NCBI GenBank assembly: GCA_024234435.1
Contig: JACKOF010000001.1
Location: 1 to 64,000 of the forward strand
Direction: 5' to 3'
Source of the DNA: Pseudomonadales bacterium
Lineage (GTDB): Bacteria > Pseudomonadota > Gammaproteobacteria > Pseudomonadales > Porticoccaceae
Length of the DNA: 64,000 bases
The translations under genes and the position numbers were made by a program. Every line of letters begins with the position of its first letter. Within the stretch, counting starts at the first letter, position 1. This document shows positions 42,618 through 51,170 of this stretch, in pieces. Under the pieces are notes generated by a model. That model ran no database searches. It worked only from the letters and a program-made list of their open reading frames with translations, and was not told where the DNA came from.

Positions 42618-43820
42618 ATGAGTACACCGCTGTCAGCTATTCAGAAGGCAGGGTTACTGGATCAATTTGATTCGGCTTTTCTGCTGATGGATTTTGATAG
42701 GCTGGATAACCGTCTGGCGCAGCTTTTATCAGCTTTTTCATCAAAGGCACGTCATGCGATCGCTATCAAAACAAACCCGATGAAAAGCGTGCTTTCGCAT
42801 ATTGTGCAATCGGGCCTCATGTTGGAGGCAGCCAGTTTCGAAGAGCTAGTGTTGGCTGAAGAGTCTGGTGCAAAAGCCAATCAGCTGGTGTTTGACTCAC
42901 CCGTTAAGCGTGTCTGGGAGCTTGAGGCGTGTGCACGGCGTTGGCCTGGTATGGTCGTAAACGCCAACAACCTTACTGAGCTACCTCGACTTGCAGCGTT
43001 GTCTGAATTATCGATCGGATTGCGTATCAATGCGCTGGTTGAAACAACGGCACATGAACACTACAACGTGAGTCATGTCTCGTCAAAATTTGGTGTGCCG
43101 ATACAGCAAAGAGAGGAAATTATCCGGGCTTGTGTCGAGTTTCCGATAACAGGGCTGCATATGCACAGCGGTTCGGGGGTAACGGGCGCTCTTGATAATG
43201 TTCCTGCAGTTGAAAAAATCGTAGCTCTGGCCGAAGAGATTAATCGGGTGCTGGCAGCGGCAAGCATTGAACGCAGGATTGACTTTCTGGATATCGGTGG
43301 AGGCCTTTCCGCATCTGTCGACCAAGAGGAGATGCGTATTTATGGGGCAGCTGTCAGCGCTATCCCCTATCTTGAAAAGTATCGGATCATCACGGAATTT
43401 GGTCAGTGGGTACATACACCTATTGGTAGTGCGTATTCTGTGGTCGAGTCTGTCGATGGTGTTGGCAAGTTTCGGCCGCAGGCTTACCTTCATCTGGGTG
43501 CGGATTTTTTAATGCGGCATATTTATAGCCAGCCTCGCAAGTTGCAGTTTAATGTGTATGACCGCCACGGTTTGCCAAAAGATCGAGGTGAATGCTTTGC
43601 GATCGATCTTGTCGGACCGTTGTGTTTTGCTGGTGATGTGTTGGCAGAGAATGTGCTACTGCCTGTTATTGATGAGGGCTATTGGATTGAAATCGCTGAT
43701 GTGGGTGCCAATACCTATGGGCTGTGGTCCCGACATTGTAGTCGGGCAGTGCCAAAAATTATCAGTTGCCAGCAACAGGTTTACAAGATTGAGCAGGAGC
43801 GGGCAGTCATACCGTTCTAG
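42618..43820 (+). CDS. PLP decarboxylase, DAP/ornithine decarboxylase-like (fold type III)
   Basis: 400 residues from ATG 42618; an in-frame extension to 42549 overlaps the upstream gene. Alanine-racemase-like barrel: AIAIKTNPMKSVL with the PLP Lys51, GLHMHSGSGVTGALD (His181/183), DIGGGLSASVD (phosphate loop 227-229), then the C-terminal GPLCFAGDVLAENVLLP with the catalytic-loop Cys336 and DVGANTYGLWSRHCSR. It differs from LysA in the C-terminal GAY region and in lacking the usual DapDC context. It may decarboxylate an amino or diamino acid, or a carrier-bound one. Tight spacing ties it to both neighbours. Confidence 0.78.
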   Translation: MSTPLSAIQKAGLLDQFDSAFLLMDFDRLDNRLAQLLSAFSSKARHAIAIKTNPMKSVLSHIVQSGLMLEAASFEELVLAEESGAKANQLVFDSPVKRVWELEACARRWPGMVVNANNLTELPRLAALSELSIGLRINALVETTAHEHYNVSHVSSKFGVPIQQREEIIRACVEFPITGLHMHSGSGVTGALDNVPAVEKIVALAEEINRVLAAASIERRIDFLDIGGGLSASVDQEEMRIYGAAVSAIPYLEKYRIITEFGQWVHTPIGSAYSVVESVDGVGKFRPQAYLHLGADFLMRHIYSQPRKLQFNVYDRHGLPKDRGECFAIDLVGPLCFAGDVLAENVLLPVIDEGYWIEIADVGANTYGLWSRHCSRAVPKIISCQQQVYKIEQERAVIPF

Positions 43821-43857
43821 CTATTTGAATCAACTAGGTTGTACGCAGGGAGTGTAA

Positions 43858-44985
43858 ATGTTCGGGAAAGTAGTTGAGTATTGGCAATCGGCGGTGAGTG
43901 TTGCAGAGGGTTCTCGAGTTAGAGCTGTGTGGGTGCTGGTTCGCATGGTTTTGTGTCGATTGATCAATGGTTTTGGGCCTAAGGATTACCTGTTGTTCAG
44001 TTTTCACAGAAAGCCTTTTTCCCATCATGTAGGCTATTTGAAAAAAGATCCTCTTGAAGCCCTTCAGAATCAGCTTAATCCTGTTGAGGCGCGCCAGTTG
44101 GCTTTGAACAAATTCAGGTTTTACCAGCGTTGCAAAGACAAGATGTTGTCCACGCCAGAAATTTATGGTGTTGTCGGCGAGCTACCTGATGAGACTTTAG
44201 CCGAGCAAGTGGCACGTATTCGAAATGAGTCTGACCTGCTGGATGTTGTCCGGCAGCAGGGAAGTGGTGCTTATCTCCTGAAACCTGTTGATGGTTCTCA
44301 CGGGTTTGGCATTATCCGATTCAAGCTGGAGGCAGGGTTGCTACTTGCAGATAATGGCGAGTTGTTGTCCGGGCAGAGCGGGTTTGTTGAGATCTTCGAT
44401 TCTGGCGAGGTTTTCCTGCTTCAACGTGCATTAAGGCCACACGCTGAATTGCAAGGCATTATGCCCGGAGCATGTCTGGGTACTGTCAGACTGGTCACGA
44501 TTCAGGTGAGGGGGCAGATAGATATTGTGTTCGGGTGCTTGAAAATACCTGTTGGTAATAATATCGCCGATAATTTTCTGGCAGGGAAATCCGGTAATTT
44601 GCTGGCAGAAATTGATCTTGAGACAGGTCGAGTGTCGCGTGCGTTTGGGCCAGATATGCAATACCCTGGGGTAATTTGTGAACGTTTCCAGCACCCTGAT
44701 TCGGGAATTGAGCTGCCAGGTTATCAGTTCCCACACTGGGGAGAATTGGTGGCCGCCGTTAAGGCTGGATCATCGGCCTTCCATGAATTGAAAACTATCG
44801 GGTGGGATGCTGCCCTGACCGAACAAGGGGCATGCTTGATTGAGGCCAATAGCCGTTATGATTGTGATTTACTTCAGGTGGCCATGGATCGGGGGCTAAA
44901 AGGCGATTTAACTTGCTTGTTGGGTGACATGGTTTCAAGGCGTTCAGCGGAAAGCGCTCTAACTGCTGAGAAATCGGCTACTTAG
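43858..44985 (+). CDS. ATP-grasp protein (sugar-transfer-associated type)
   Basis: 375 residues. The N-terminal third has a hydrophobic helix and RFYQRCKDKMLSTPEIYG. The ATP-grasp fold is shown by GAYLLKPVDGSHGFGI (Lys142 and the flexible glycine loop) and, near the end, ALTEQGACLIEANSRYD with metal-binding Glu/Asn; FPHWGELVAAVKAG matches the ATPgrasp_ST family. Such enzymes ligate a carboxylate to an amine or thiol with ATP. It closes the three-gene cassette and overlaps the convergent GIDE-like gene by 27 bases. Confidence 0.75.
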   Translation: MFGKVVEYWQSAVSVAEGSRVRAVWVLVRMVLCRLINGFGPKDYLLFSFHRKPFSHHVGYLKKDPLEALQNQLNPVEARQLALNKFRFYQRCKDKMLSTPEIYGVVGELPDETLAEQVARIRNESDLLDVVRQQGSGAYLLKPVDGSHGFGIIRFKLEAGLLLADNGELLSGQSGFVEIFDSGEVFLLQRALRPHAELQGIMPGACLGTVRLVTIQVRGQIDIVFGCLKIPVGNNIADNFLAGKSGNLLAEIDLETGRVSRAFGPDMQYPGVICERFQHPDSGIELPGYQFPHWGELVAAVKAGSSAFHELKTIGWDAALTEQGACLIEANSRYDCDLLQVAMDRGLKGDLTCLLGDMVSRRSAESALTAEKSAT

Positions 44986-45924
44986 CAGCCATGTTGCAGC
45001 AGTGCCTGCCAGCAGAAAACTGATGGCGGCTAAAATAGCGCCATTACGAAATCGAGTGCCAAGGCGGGATTGCTCGTGAGAGCTGATAATAAATGGCAGT
45101 CCTCTATGAGCGGGTTCGCTGATGCTGTGAGTGGTGGGTTGCCGGGTAGACAGCTGTTTTTCTTCCTTGGCTTGCCATCGTGCAGCATGCCGGGCTAGCT
45201 GCCATTCGTCAGTGTTCAGTTGTCCGTCTTTATTGATATCGAACCGTTTAACCAATGCTGAAAAATCCTGTTTCCAGCTGCGCAGAATGTCGCCGGTCAT
45301 TTGCTCTAGGCTCAGGTGTTGTAATGGATTGCTGTGACTGCTGAAATGCCCCAGCGCATAGAGTGGGTCGCCTTCCTTGATCAGGTGTTCGGTGTAGCGG
45401 TAGCGACGCCCAAAGCTGCCAATTTGTGCCATTAATGGGTGTTTCTGTGTTTTCGCATGATGCGTGGCGCCGATGGGTCGGCGGGTATTGCCGTACCAGG
45501 TGCGGGTGTGATAACAGCTGATTTCGGCCCCGTCAGGTTCCACGTAACAGGTGCCGGTCATGTCTTCCAGCAGAAAACCTGAGCTGCTTTGCTTTTTTTC
45601 AATAGTGACCCAATGACTGTTTTTGCCGCTGCTTTTGTACTCTTCAATGGTGTAGCGCCACCATAGGCATAGTTCTCCACTCAGTGGCGACAGGTTGGGG
45701 TGTTCGTCTTTGCGGGCAATACCCACCAGTTCGGTGAAACCCTGGCTGGCTGAACGAATGCGCGAAGTTGGCATATCGGCTATCAGTCGGGATCGATGGA
45801 ATTGCCGATGGGTGCGGCGGAGAAAGAACAGCGTGGCGATGATCGACAACCCGACGTAGATGGAAAATTCGCCGCTGTCCATGGCGGCGATACACTCGCT
45901 GCAAAACAGTGCGGCAAGGTTCAT
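44959..45924 (-). CDS. GIDE-like membrane protein with EF-hand
   Basis: 321 residues. Helix 1 (about 21-36) anchors the N-terminus; SASQGFTELVGIAR then LCLWWRYTIEEYK and FLLEDMTGTCYVEPDGAEI match the GIDE domain of MUL1-type proteins (annotated as 'E3 ubiquitin ligase' by homology, though no RING is present). An EF-hand loop DINKDGQLNTDEW lies at 229-241. A second helix (about 294-316) ends the chain. The lemA gene sits 15 bases upstream on the same strand, a pairing seen in other proteobacteria. Role unknown. Confidence 0.78.
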   Translation of the reverse strand: MNLAALFCSECIAAMDSGEFSIYVGLSIIATLFFLRRTHRQFHRSRLIADMPTSRIRSASQGFTELVGIARKDEHPNLSPLSGELCLWWRYTIEEYKSSGKNSHWVTIEKKQSSSGFLLEDMTGTCYVEPDGAEISCYHTRTWYGNTRRPIGATHHAKTQKHPLMAQIGSFGRRYRYTEHLIKEGDPLYALGHFSSHSNPLQHLSLEQMTGDILRSWKQDFSALVKRFDINKDGQLNTDEWQLARHAARWQAKEEKQLSTRQPTTHSISEPAHRGLPFIISSHEQSRLGTRFRNGAILAAISFLLAGTAATWLLSSRFLSS

Positions 45925-45939
45925 ACCGGTTATACCCTT

Positions 45940-46515
45940 TTAGTGGTTAAACAGTTGCTTGATATCTACATCGGCGGTTTCGGTTTCGCTGAATTCAAGT
46001 AGCGGGTGAGCCCTGAATTTAAAGAAATTGGCAATGAATACATCGGGCACCTGTTCGATGCGGATGTTGTTCTGGTTCACCACATCGTTATAGAGTTCAC
46101 GGCGATCCGCAATGCCGGTTTCCAGCGAAGAAATTCTGGCCTGCAGGTGCTGGAAGGAGTCGTTGGCCTTCAGGTCCGGGTAGTTCTCTGCCAGTGCGAA
46201 CAACCGCCCCAGTCCGGAGCGCAATGCTGTCTCGGCAGAGCCCAGCGCGCCGATGTCTTCTTGCTCCGCTGCAGAAGCTACCTGGCTTCGGGCCTGAATA
46301 ACACGCTCGAGTGTCTCCTGCTCAAATTTCATGTACTGCTTGCAGGTTTCCACCAGCTTGGGGAGTTCATCGTGGCGCTGTTTGAGTAATACATCAATAT
46401 TGGCCCAGCTCTGTGCGACCCGGTGTTTGAGCGCTACCAGGTTGTTGTAAATTGCCAACCCATAACCGGCGATCAACACCAGTATGCCGATTATGATAAA
46501 TGTGGAAACGGCCAT
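45940..46515 (-). CDS. lemA: LemA family protein
   Basis: 191 residues from ATG 46515 (AVSTFIIIGILVLIAG), which has AGGAG 6-7 bases upstream; the longer frame to 46578 is unneeded. One N-terminal membrane helix, then a coiled helical bundle: YNNLVALKHRVAQSWANIDVLLKQRHDELPKLVETCKQY and FRAHPLLEF at the end, typical LemA features. Function in bacteria is unclear; together with the GIDE-like protein it may form a membrane quality or stress module. Confidence 0.92.
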   Translation of the reverse strand: MAVSTFIIIGILVLIAGYGLAIYNNLVALKHRVAQSWANIDVLLKQRHDELPKLVETCKQYMKFEQETLERVIQARSQVASAAEQEDIGALGSAETALRSGLGRLFALAENYPDLKANDSFQHLQARISSLETGIADRRELYNDVVNQNNIRIEQVPDVFIANFFKFRAHPLLEFSETETADVDIKQLFNH

Positions 46516-46608
46516 GTCTCTCTCCTGCAAATTGTTTTGCCAGGTTGCCAGCTTAGGGGGTTTACAGGTGTTGAACAAGTCGGTTGATCGATCAATGCGC
46601 GGTGTTTG

Positions 46609-47175
46609 TCAGCGGCTGTTACGGTTGTGGTTTTGGTCGACAAAAATTATGGCGTCTGTATCAAAACCAAGATTGTTTACGTGGCTAATGAATCTGGTTT
46701 TGAGTTCAGATGAAACTTCTGGTGTTCTAGCCAGTAGCCAGAGGAAGTTTTTGGTATTACTGGTGACAAAGGCGTATTGGTAGTTGTCTGTATCCAGCTC
46801 GAAAACAACATAGCTACCGTAAAAAGGGCCAAAAAATGAGACTTTCAAATACCCTTGGTTTTTGTCCCTGACAAAATAGGCTTTGCCTTCAGCGGTGCTC
46901 CACTCACTTGAGTTGACATCGTAACCCCGGTTTATCACTCGGAGGCCGCCATCTTCTCGCAAAGAATATTCAGCAGAAACGTGGCTTAGGCCACGCTCAA
47001 AAGAATGGTCCAGGCGAGCGATTTCGTACCATTTTCCGAGATAACGATTGGGTTCAAATTCGCTTACCGGTTTTAAACCTTCTGGTATTCCAGTGCAACC
47101 AGCCAATACGAGGTAACAAATAACCATCAGGCCTGAGGTGAGCACACGCAGCCTGGAATTAGAGAAAGCTAGCAT
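46609..47175 (-). CDS. blc: Outer membrane lipocalin
   Basis: 188-residue Blc-type lipoprotein. Lipobox LVLAGC (22-27) gives signal peptidase II processing. The lipocalin motif YLGKWYEIARLDHSFERGL (about 45-63) and later YQYAFVTSNTKNFLWLLART match bacterial lipocalins, which bind lysophospholipids or fatty acids. It sits 1 base after the diguanylate cyclase stop, so co-transcribed. Confidence 0.93.
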   Translation of the reverse strand: MLAFSNSRLRVLTSGLMVICYLVLAGCTGIPEGLKPVSEFEPNRYLGKWYEIARLDHSFERGLSHVSAEYSLREDGGLRVINRGYDVNSSEWSTAEGKAYFVRDKNQGYLKVSFFGPFYGSYVVFELDTDNYQYAFVTSNTKNFLWLLARTPEVSSELKTRFISHVNNLGFDTDAIIFVDQNHNRNSR

Positions 47176-47176
47176 G

Positions 47177-48136
47177 CTATTTGTTTCTCTTTTTTTCGTA
47201 CATTGCTGCGTCGGCTTTTGTCAGTAGTTCTTCTACGAAATTTGATTGTGATTGGTCGGTTAAAGTGATGCCGTGACTAAATGCTATGTCGTAGGGCTTA
47301 TTGGCTTTCAGGTTATAGTCATCCAGCAATTTTTGAAAACGGGCGACAGACTGCTCTGCAGCCAAGTAACTGGTGTTTGTTTGCAGCAGTGCGAATTCAT
47401 CACCACCGAGACGGCCGTAGACGTCAGAATCGCGAAAAAATTGAGTCATTAATTCGGAGAATACTTTTAGTGCAGTGTCGCCCTCTGCGTGACCAAACTG
47501 ATCATTAATCGGTTTGAAGTTATCGAGATCAAAGAATATTAAAGCGGAAGGAAATTGATGACGCGCGCAGATATTTAGGCTTTTTTGTGCAAGAGAAATA
47601 AAACCGCGGCGGTTGGAAACTTTAGTAAGATCATCCAGTGTTGCCAATTGAAAGGCTACCAACTCCCTTTCCGCCAGCTCTGCAAGGTCTTTTAATGCTG
47701 CCAAATCTTCCTGATCCAGGCTTCTGGGTTTGGTATCAATAAGGCAAAGAGTGCCAAGCCTTTGACCGTCGGGATAACAGCGCAGCGGGCAGCCAGCGTA
47801 GAACCGGATATCGGGTGGGCCGGAGACAAGCGGGTTATCTGAGAATCGATCATCGGATAGTGTATCGGGAACCATAAAAATATCGCCACTCAGAATGGAG
47901 TGGCCACAAAAAGATATCTCCCGGGAAGTCTCGGTAGCGTCAAGCCCGGCTCTGGATTTAAACCACTGACGATCTTCGTCAACCAGGCTCACCAATGCGA
48001 TGGGAACATCGAACATCCGCCGGGCAAGACGGGTGAGTCGGTCAAAGCGTTCTTCAGGCGGCGTGTCGAGAATATTTAACCTTCTCAATGCCTCAAGGCG
48101 TTGTGTTTCATTATCCGGTGTTGTAGGTGCTTTCAC
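47177..48136 (-). CDS. GAF-domain diguanylate cyclase
   Basis: About 319 residues. A GAF domain (about 20-155: ILDTPPEERFDRLTRLARRMFDVPIALVSLVDEDRQWFKSRAGLD) is followed by a GGDEF domain from about 165. The active site is RLGGDEFALL, and RxxD (RDSD) lies five residues before GGDEF, a complete inhibitory I-site. It should make c-di-GMP from GTP with product feedback. I chose GTG 48136 (AAGGG 6 bases upstream) over TTG 48142. Confidence 0.93.
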   Translation of the reverse strand: MKAPTTPDNETQRLEALRRLNILDTPPEERFDRLTRLARRMFDVPIALVSLVDEDRQWFKSRAGLDATETSREISFCGHSILSGDIFMVPDTLSDDRFSDNPLVSGPPDIRFYAGCPLRCYPDGQRLGTLCLIDTKPRSLDQEDLAALKDLAELAERELVAFQLATLDDLTKVSNRRGFISLAQKSLNICARHQFPSALIFFDLDNFKPINDQFGHAEGDTALKVFSELMTQFFRDSDVYGRLGGDEFALLQTNTSYLAAEQSVARFQKLLDDYNLKANKPYDIAFSHGITLTDQSQSNFVEELLTKADAAMYEKKRNK

Positions 48137-48172
48137 AGTCAACCCTTTTCGTATTGCCCGGAGTGATGGTTG

Positions 48173-49837
48173 TTAGCTTTTCAGGCGTTTGTATTTCATT
48201 CTCCTGGGTTGTGAATCTTTTCCCTTACGGGCAACAAAATCTTCGTGGTACTCCGTGTAGCTGCCTTCAAAGAAGACAACTTCGCTATCACCTTCATAGG
48301 CTAGGATATGTGTCGCAATTCTGTCAAGGAACCAGCGATCATGTGAGATAACCAGTACGCAGCCCGGGAAGGCCAAAGTGGCTTCTTCAAGTGCGCGCAG
48401 TGTTTCTACATCGAGATCATTAGATGGCTCATCGAGCAATAACACATTGGCGCCTTGCTTTAGCGTGTTAGCCAGGTGTAGTCGGCCACGCTCTCCACCG
48501 GAGAGGTCGCCAACACGTTTTTGCTGGTCGCTGCCTTTAAAGTTAAAGCGACCGCAATACGCCCTTGAAGGCACTTCATAGTTGCCGATGCGGAGAATGT
48601 CCTGGCCGTCAGAAAGCGCTTCCCAAACGGTATCACTGTCTTTGAGGTTTTCACGGCTCTGCTCGACAAATGCCAGCTGAACAGTTTCGCCAATGGTAAT
48701 GGAGCCGGAGTCAGGCTGCTCGGTTCCGGCAATCATTCTGAACAGGGTGGACTTGCCGGCACCGTTGCCGCCAACGATGCCGACAATGGCTCCTTTGGGA
48801 ATGCTAAAAGACAGCTTGTCGATTAATAACTCGTCGCCAAAACCTTTGCTGACGCCGTTGAACTCGATGACTTTATCGCCGAGGCGCGGGCCGGGCGGGA
48901 TATAGATTTCGTTCGTCTCATTGCGGCTTTGTACTTCCTGAGAGCTCAGTTCTTCAAAACGTGCCAGACGTGCCTTGTTTTTTGACCGGCGTCCCTTCGG
49001 ATTTTGTCGCACCCATTCCAGTTCATGCTGAATGGTTTTTTGGCGTGCTGCTTCAGTTTTTTCTTCGTGCGCTAATCGCTGCTCTTTGGTTTCAAGCCAA
49101 GTGGTGTAGTTGCCTTCATAAGGAATACCGTGGCCGCGATCGAGTTCCAGAATCCAGCCTGCGACGTTATCAAGGAAGTAACGATCGTGTGTAACAGCAA
49201 CCACCGTGCCAGGATATTCTTCAAGGAATTTTTCCAGCCAGAAAACAGATTCGGCGTCCAGGTGGTTGGTCGGCTCGTCGAGCAGCAACATATCTGGCTT
49301 GGAAAGCAGTAGACGGCAAAGTGCGACTCTGCGCCGTTCACCGCCAGACAGTTTGCTGACATCGGCATCCCAGGGCGGCAGGCGAAGTGCGTCCGCCGCT
49401 ATCTCTAGCGTATTGTTAAGGTTGTGGGCGTCCCATGTTTCAATGATAGCTTCCAGTTCGCCTTGGCGTTTGGCCAGCTTGTCAAAATCGGCATCCGGTT
49501 CAGCATAGGCTGTAAATACCTGATCCAGCTCGGCCAGTGCGTCAACGGCTTCGCGCACACCGTCTTCGACGTTACCGCGTACATCTTTGTCCGAATCAAG
49601 CTGGGGTTCTTGTGACAGGTACCCTACTTTTAAATCGGGCATAGGGCGGGCTTCGCCCTGAATATCGGTATCGATACCCGCCATAATTTTCAGCAGGGTG
49701 GACTTCCCTGCGCCGTTCAGGCCAAGCACGCCGATTTTGGCGCCAGGGAAAAATGACAGCGAAATATCTTTGAGTATTTGGCGTTTCGGGGGAACAATTT
49801 TGCCAACCCGGTTCATGGTATATACGTATTGAGCCAT
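48173..49837 (-). CDS. ettA: Energy-dependent translational throttle protein EttA
   Basis: ABC-F ATPase that binds the ribosomal E site and gates the first peptide bond according to ATP/ADP. 554 residues from ATG 49837 (MAQYVYTMNRVGKIVPPKRQIL), as in E. coli (555); 20 residues further upstream are spurious. Two ABC cassettes (Walker A GLNGAGKST and GGNGAGKST; signatures LSGGERRRVALCRLLL and LSGGERGRLHLANTL), the arm domain, and the linker with Arg-rich NPKGRRSKNKARLARFEEL. No membrane domain. Confidence 0.97.
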   Translation of the reverse strand: MAQYVYTMNRVGKIVPPKRQILKDISLSFFPGAKIGVLGLNGAGKSTLLKIMAGIDTDIQGEARPMPDLKVGYLSQEPQLDSDKDVRGNVEDGVREAVDALAELDQVFTAYAEPDADFDKLAKRQGELEAIIETWDAHNLNNTLEIAADALRLPPWDADVSKLSGGERRRVALCRLLLSKPDMLLLDEPTNHLDAESVFWLEKFLEEYPGTVVAVTHDRYFLDNVAGWILELDRGHGIPYEGNYTTWLETKEQRLAHEEKTEAARQKTIQHELEWVRQNPKGRRSKNKARLARFEELSSQEVQSRNETNEIYIPPGPRLGDKVIEFNGVSKGFGDELLIDKLSFSIPKGAIVGIVGGNGAGKSTLFRMIAGTEQPDSGSITIGETVQLAFVEQSRENLKDSDTVWEALSDGQDILRIGNYEVPSRAYCGRFNFKGSDQQKRVGDLSGGERGRLHLANTLKQGANVLLLDEPSNDLDVETLRALEEATLAFPGCVLVISHDRWFLDRIATHILAYEGDSEVVFFEGSYTEYHEDFVARKGKDSQPRRMKYKRLKS

Positions 49838-49965
49838 GGAAATGTCTGCATTGATAACGAAGAGGGCGAATTGTAGCCGAAAGGGTTGGCTTGGCAAATA
49901 AGATACTGTCGTAAGTAGGGAAAACGAAAAGGTATACTGTCGGCAATGATAATTACTGGACGAAT

Positions 49966-51159
49966 ATGTACGATTTTATAGTGATAGGCGGCGGTATTGT
50001 TGGTGTTTCTACGGCTTTGCAGTTGCAGCAGCGATACCCGAAAAAACGAATTTTGTTACTGGAAAAAGAAGCAAAGATTGCCTGCCACCAAACCGGGCAT
50101 AACAGCGGTGTGATTCACGCGGGGGTTTACTACGCACCTGATAGCCTGAAAGCGGAGTTCTGTAAAAGGGGGTTGAAGGCCACGATTGATTTCTGCCGCG
50201 CCAATAACATTGATTTCAGGCAGCCGGGTAAGCTTCTGGTGGCCACGGATGAACTCGAATACCAGCGCATGCTGGCACTGAAAAGCCGCTGTGAAGAAAA
50301 CCGCTTGATGGTAGATTTGTTGAGCTCAGAAGAGCTGCGAGAGAAAGAGCCTGCGATTACTGGAGTTGGAGCGCTTTATATTGCGGACACCGGAATTGTC
50401 GATTATCGGCAAGTGGCCGTAAAAATAGCCGAGCAATTTCAGGCGTTTGGCGGTGAGCTGGTACTCGACAGCCGAGTTGTAAATATAGATGAGCAGGTTG
50501 ACCAGGTCACAGTGTCGACGGCTCAACATGAATATTCGGGGAAGTTTCTGATAGCTTGCGCCGGGCTTGCTGCAGATCGTATTGCTCGCATGATGGGGGT
50601 AGGCAAAAACTTTCAAATTATTCCTTTTCGCGGTGAGTATTATCAGCTACCCAAAGAAAAAACGGATTGTGTAAAGCACCTTATTTACCCAATCCCTGAT
50701 CCGAAAATGCCTTTTCTTGGGGTGCATTTGACGCCAATGATTGGTGGCGCTATTACCGTAGGCCCTAATGCATTGCTGGGTTGGAAGAGAGAGGGCTACG
50801 GCAAATTTAACGTTGATCTGGCTGACAGTATTGAAATGCTAGGGTTTGGCGGATTTTGGAAGGTTGCCGCAAAAAATTGGCACTCTGGCCTTGGCGAGCT
50901 GAAAGACTCCTGGTGGAAAGCGGGTTACCTCAGGCGAGTGCAAAAGTATTGTCCTGAGCTAACAGTTGATGACTTGCTGCCGTGGCCAGCAGGGATTCGT
51001 GCTCAGGCCGTTTTGCGTGATGGCTCTCTGGTGCAGGATTTCCTTTTTGAGTCCAGCCCTCGATCTCTGCATGTTTGCAATGCGCCTTCGCCTGCGGCGA
51101 CTTCTGCGATTCCCATTGGGAATTATATTTGTGAACTGGTTGTCAGCAGAGCTCTGTAA
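49966..51159 (+). CDS. lhgO: L-2-hydroxyglutarate oxidase
   Basis: 397-residue FAD enzyme oxidising L-2-hydroxyglutarate to 2-oxoglutarate, feeding electrons to the quinone pool. Rossmann motif DFIVIGGGIVGVSTALQL at the N-terminus; HQTGHNSGVIHAGVYYAPDSLKA is the LhgO/L2HGDH signature with the flavin-contact His. The C-terminal WPAGIRAQAVLRDGSLVQDF and NAPSPAATSAIPIG also fit. No csiD/gabD neighbours here. Confidence 0.94.
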   Translation: MYDFIVIGGGIVGVSTALQLQQRYPKKRILLLEKEAKIACHQTGHNSGVIHAGVYYAPDSLKAEFCKRGLKATIDFCRANNIDFRQPGKLLVATDELEYQRMLALKSRCEENRLMVDLLSSEELREKEPAITGVGALYIADTGIVDYRQVAVKIAEQFQAFGGELVLDSRVVNIDEQVDQVTVSTAQHEYSGKFLIACAGLAADRIARMMGVGKNFQIIPFRGEYYQLPKEKTDCVKHLIYPIPDPKMPFLGVHLTPMIGGAITVGPNALLGWKREGYGKFNVDLADSIEMLGFGGFWKVAAKNWHSGLGELKDSWWKAGYLRRVQKYCPELTVDDLLPWPAGIRAQAVLRDGSLVQDFLFESSPRSLHVCNAPSPAATSAIPIGNYICELVVSRAL

Positions 51160-51170
51160 GGGGTGAGTTC

